Positions 5,860-6,959 of a DNA stretch of 6,959 nucleotides are shown one piece after another. The stretch is from an uncultured Gemmatimonadota bacterium (GTDB taxonomy: Bacteria > Gemmatimonadota > Gemmatimonadetes > Gemmatimonadales > Gemmatimonadaceae), in contig CAMLEQ010000207.1 of NCBI GenBank assembly GCA_946479015.1, positions 1-6,959 on the forward strand. Direction: 5' to 3'. Both the position numbers and the translations under genes were made by a program. A model generated the notes under the pieces. That model searched no databases. It was not told the origin of the DNA and saw nothing but the letters and a program-made list of their open reading frames with translations. Every line of letters starts with the position of its first letter. Positions within the stretch are counted from its first letter, which is position 1.

Positions 5860-6333
5860 TCAGCGCGAGTTCCCCCCCATGGCGGAATAGCGCCCCGTCC
5901 TGTCGTACTTGAGCGTGAAGGTGCCCACCGCCGATCCGACCGTGATGTCGCCGGTGACGCGGTACGGCACGGTGCCCGTGTTCATCAGCTCGCGCCCCGC
6001 CGTGCCGATCCCGGCCCACGAGAACGAGAGCGGGAGGCGCACCTCGGTGGAGTCGTTCTTCTGCACCGAGAACTTCGCGTCCGTGGCCCCGGACCCGAAC
6101 GGGATGGTGTCCACGTACAGCTTGTACGTCATGCGCGTGGCATCGAGGCGGAAGTGGTTCGGGTTGTACACGTTCATCACGATGTCCACGCTGCCGCCGG
6201 TGAGGCCGAGGCCGTTCACCCGCACATCCTTGAGCGTCACCACCGGGTCCTGGAAGCCGTTCAGTCCGAGCGACGAGCACGCGGTCGTCGCGCCGATCAC
6301 CACCGCCATCGCCAGCAGGGCCACCTTTCGCAT
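5860..6333 (-). CDS. LEA14/WHy-domain lipoprotein
   Basis: 157 residues, a normal size for small single WHy-domain proteins. The N-terminus is a lipoprotein signal: MRKV, a hydrophobic stretch (about 5-15), then TTAC with the likely lipidated Cys19. Thr at -3 is not ideal for a lipobox but is tolerated. Residues about 31-150 form one beta-rich domain of the LEA type 2 kind: PVVTLKDVRVNGLGL, then VDIVMNVYNPNHFRLDATRMTY, LYVDTIPFGSG, VRLPLSFSW, and VPYRVTGDITVGS near the end. The NVYNPN motif is typical of this family. These domains are linked to desiccation or stress, but the bacterial function is unclear. The protein should sit on the periplasmic face of the envelope. GGAGG at 6338-6342 supports the ATG. 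The gene is 27 bases after rarA and about 36 before hflX, so probably part of one operon. A G7 run on the coding strand (5872-5878) lies four codons from the end. Confidence 0.82.
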   Translation of the reverse strand: MRKVALLAMAVVIGATTACSSLGLNGFQDPVVTLKDVRVNGLGLTGGSVDIVMNVYNPNHFRLDATRMTYKLYVDTIPFGSGATDAKFSVQKNDSTEVRLPLSFSWAGIGTAGRELMNTGTVPYRVTGDITVGSAVGTFTLKYDRTGRYSAMGGNSR

Positions 6334-6337
6334 CGAT

Positions 6338-6342
6338 CCTCC
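6338..6342 (-). promoter_or_regulatory. Ribosome-binding site of the lipoprotein gene
   Basis: GGAGG on the minus strand, 4 bases before ATG 6333, within the 27-base gap after rarA. It is the strongest Shine-Dalgarno sequence I found in the window. Confidence 0.6.
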
Positions 6343-6360
6343 GACAGGTTGCGCGCGCGA

Positions 6361-6959
6361 TCATTCGGGGCGCGCGTGTTTGCGCTTCAACTCGTCCCAC
6401 CACGCGAGGCGCTTCGCGATCTCCCGCTCGAAGCCGAACCGCCCCGGCGCGTACAACGTGGTGCCGCGCAGCCGCTCCGGCAGGTATTCCTGCGGAATGT
6501 ATGCCTCCGGCGCATCGTGCGCGTATTGATACCCCTCCCCATAGCCCAGTTCCTTCATCAATCCCGTGGGCGCGTTCCGGATGTGCAGCGGCACGGGCTC
6601 CGCCGGGGTCTCGCGCGCCGCGTCGAGCGCCGCCCGCAACGCGGCCTTCGCGCTGTTCGACTTGGGAGCGGTGGCGAGGTAGATGGTCATCTCGGCGAGC
6701 GGAAGATATCCCTCCGGCGCGCCGAGCATGTGGTACGCATCCCGCGCCGCCACGGCGATCTGGAGCGCGTTCGGGTCGGCGAGCCCCACGTCCTCCGCCG
6801 CCATCGCGATCGCGCGGCGGAAGATCGTCATCGGGTCCTCCCCGCCGTCGAGCATGCGCGCCATCCAGTAGAGCGCCCCCTGCGGATCGCTCCCGCGCAG
6901 CGACTTGTGGTACGCCGAGAGCATGTTGAAGTGGACTTCGCCGGATTTGTCGTGGACGG
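6361..6959 (-). CDS. rarA: Replication-associated recombination protein A, C-terminal part (partial)
   Basis: The last 198 or so residues of RarA/MgsA; the AAA+ ATPase half lies beyond the right edge. RarA acts at stalled or gapped replication forks with SSB and RecA. The visible part is the C-terminal oligomerisation region. The open frame continues without a stop to base 6959 (VHDKSGEVHFNM), so the ATG at 6924 is internal. Family landmarks, in order, are SAYHKSLRGSDPQGALYWMARML, GGEDPMTIFRRAIAMAAEDVGLADP, LGAPEGYLPLAEMTIYLATAPKSN, PVPLHIRNAPTGLMKELGYGEGYQYAHD and YLPERLRGTTLYAP. The C-terminus is of normal form and ends in a charged tail. It is the upstream gene visible in the run with the lipoprotein and hflX, and its promoter is outside the window. 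Confidence 0.95.
   Translation of the reverse strand, partial: VHDKSGEVHFNMLSAYHKSLRGSDPQGALYWMARMLDGGEDPMTIFRRAIAMAAEDVGLADPNALQIAVAARDAYHMLGAPEGYLPLAEMTIYLATAPKSNSAKAALRAALDAARETPAEPVPLHIRNAPTGLMKELGYGEGYQYAHDAPEAYIPQEYLPERLRGTTLYAPGRFGFEREIAKRLAWWDELKRKHARPE

Overview
This is a very GC-rich window (roughly 70% by eye) from a bacterial chromosome. Codon third positions are mostly G or C, and all six stop codons in the window are TGA. The gene types, the wording of the HflX N-terminus and the overall composition remind me of Gemmatimonadota. That assignment is from memory and is only moderately supported. I see no mobile element, CRISPR array, tRNA or rRNA.

Left block (bases 1-2739, minus strand): the start of a surface-polysaccharide operon. 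Read in the direction of transcription it holds a small specialised NusG/UpxY-like antiterminator, a WbpA-type UDP-N-acetylglucosamine 6-dehydrogenase, and a Gfo/Idh/MocA sugar-nucleotide oxidoreductase that runs off the left edge. The two enzymes fit consecutive early steps in making a UDP-linked 2,3-diamino-uronic acid for an O-antigen, capsule or exopolysaccharide. The NusG paralog in first position would be the operon's own elongation factor. Its KOW domain appears to be missing or collapsed.

Centre (2611-4521): a short divergent control region containing a strong hairpin, then one plus-strand gene. That gene encodes a GltD-like FAD/NAD(P) oxidoreductase with N-terminal cysteine clusters and a C-terminal two-cluster ferredoxin domain. 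Its electron-transfer partner is not in the window.

Right block (4522-6959, minus strand): a tight run of rarA (3' part only), a small WHy/LEA14-type lipoprotein and hflX. These combine replication-fork maintenance, a cell-envelope lipoprotein and ribosome rescue, in an operon-like arrangement with gaps of 27 and about 36 bases. The hflX gene has no ATG, GTG or TTG before its first conserved strand. The best placed start is an ATC codon behind a GAGG ribosome-binding site. The hflX and oxidoreductase genes converge so closely that their stop codons together form the palindrome TGATCA.

Most of the window is ordinary. The points most worth following are the KOW-deficient NusG paralog, the hflX start, the hairpin in the divergent region and the orphan flavin/iron-sulfur oxidoreductase.
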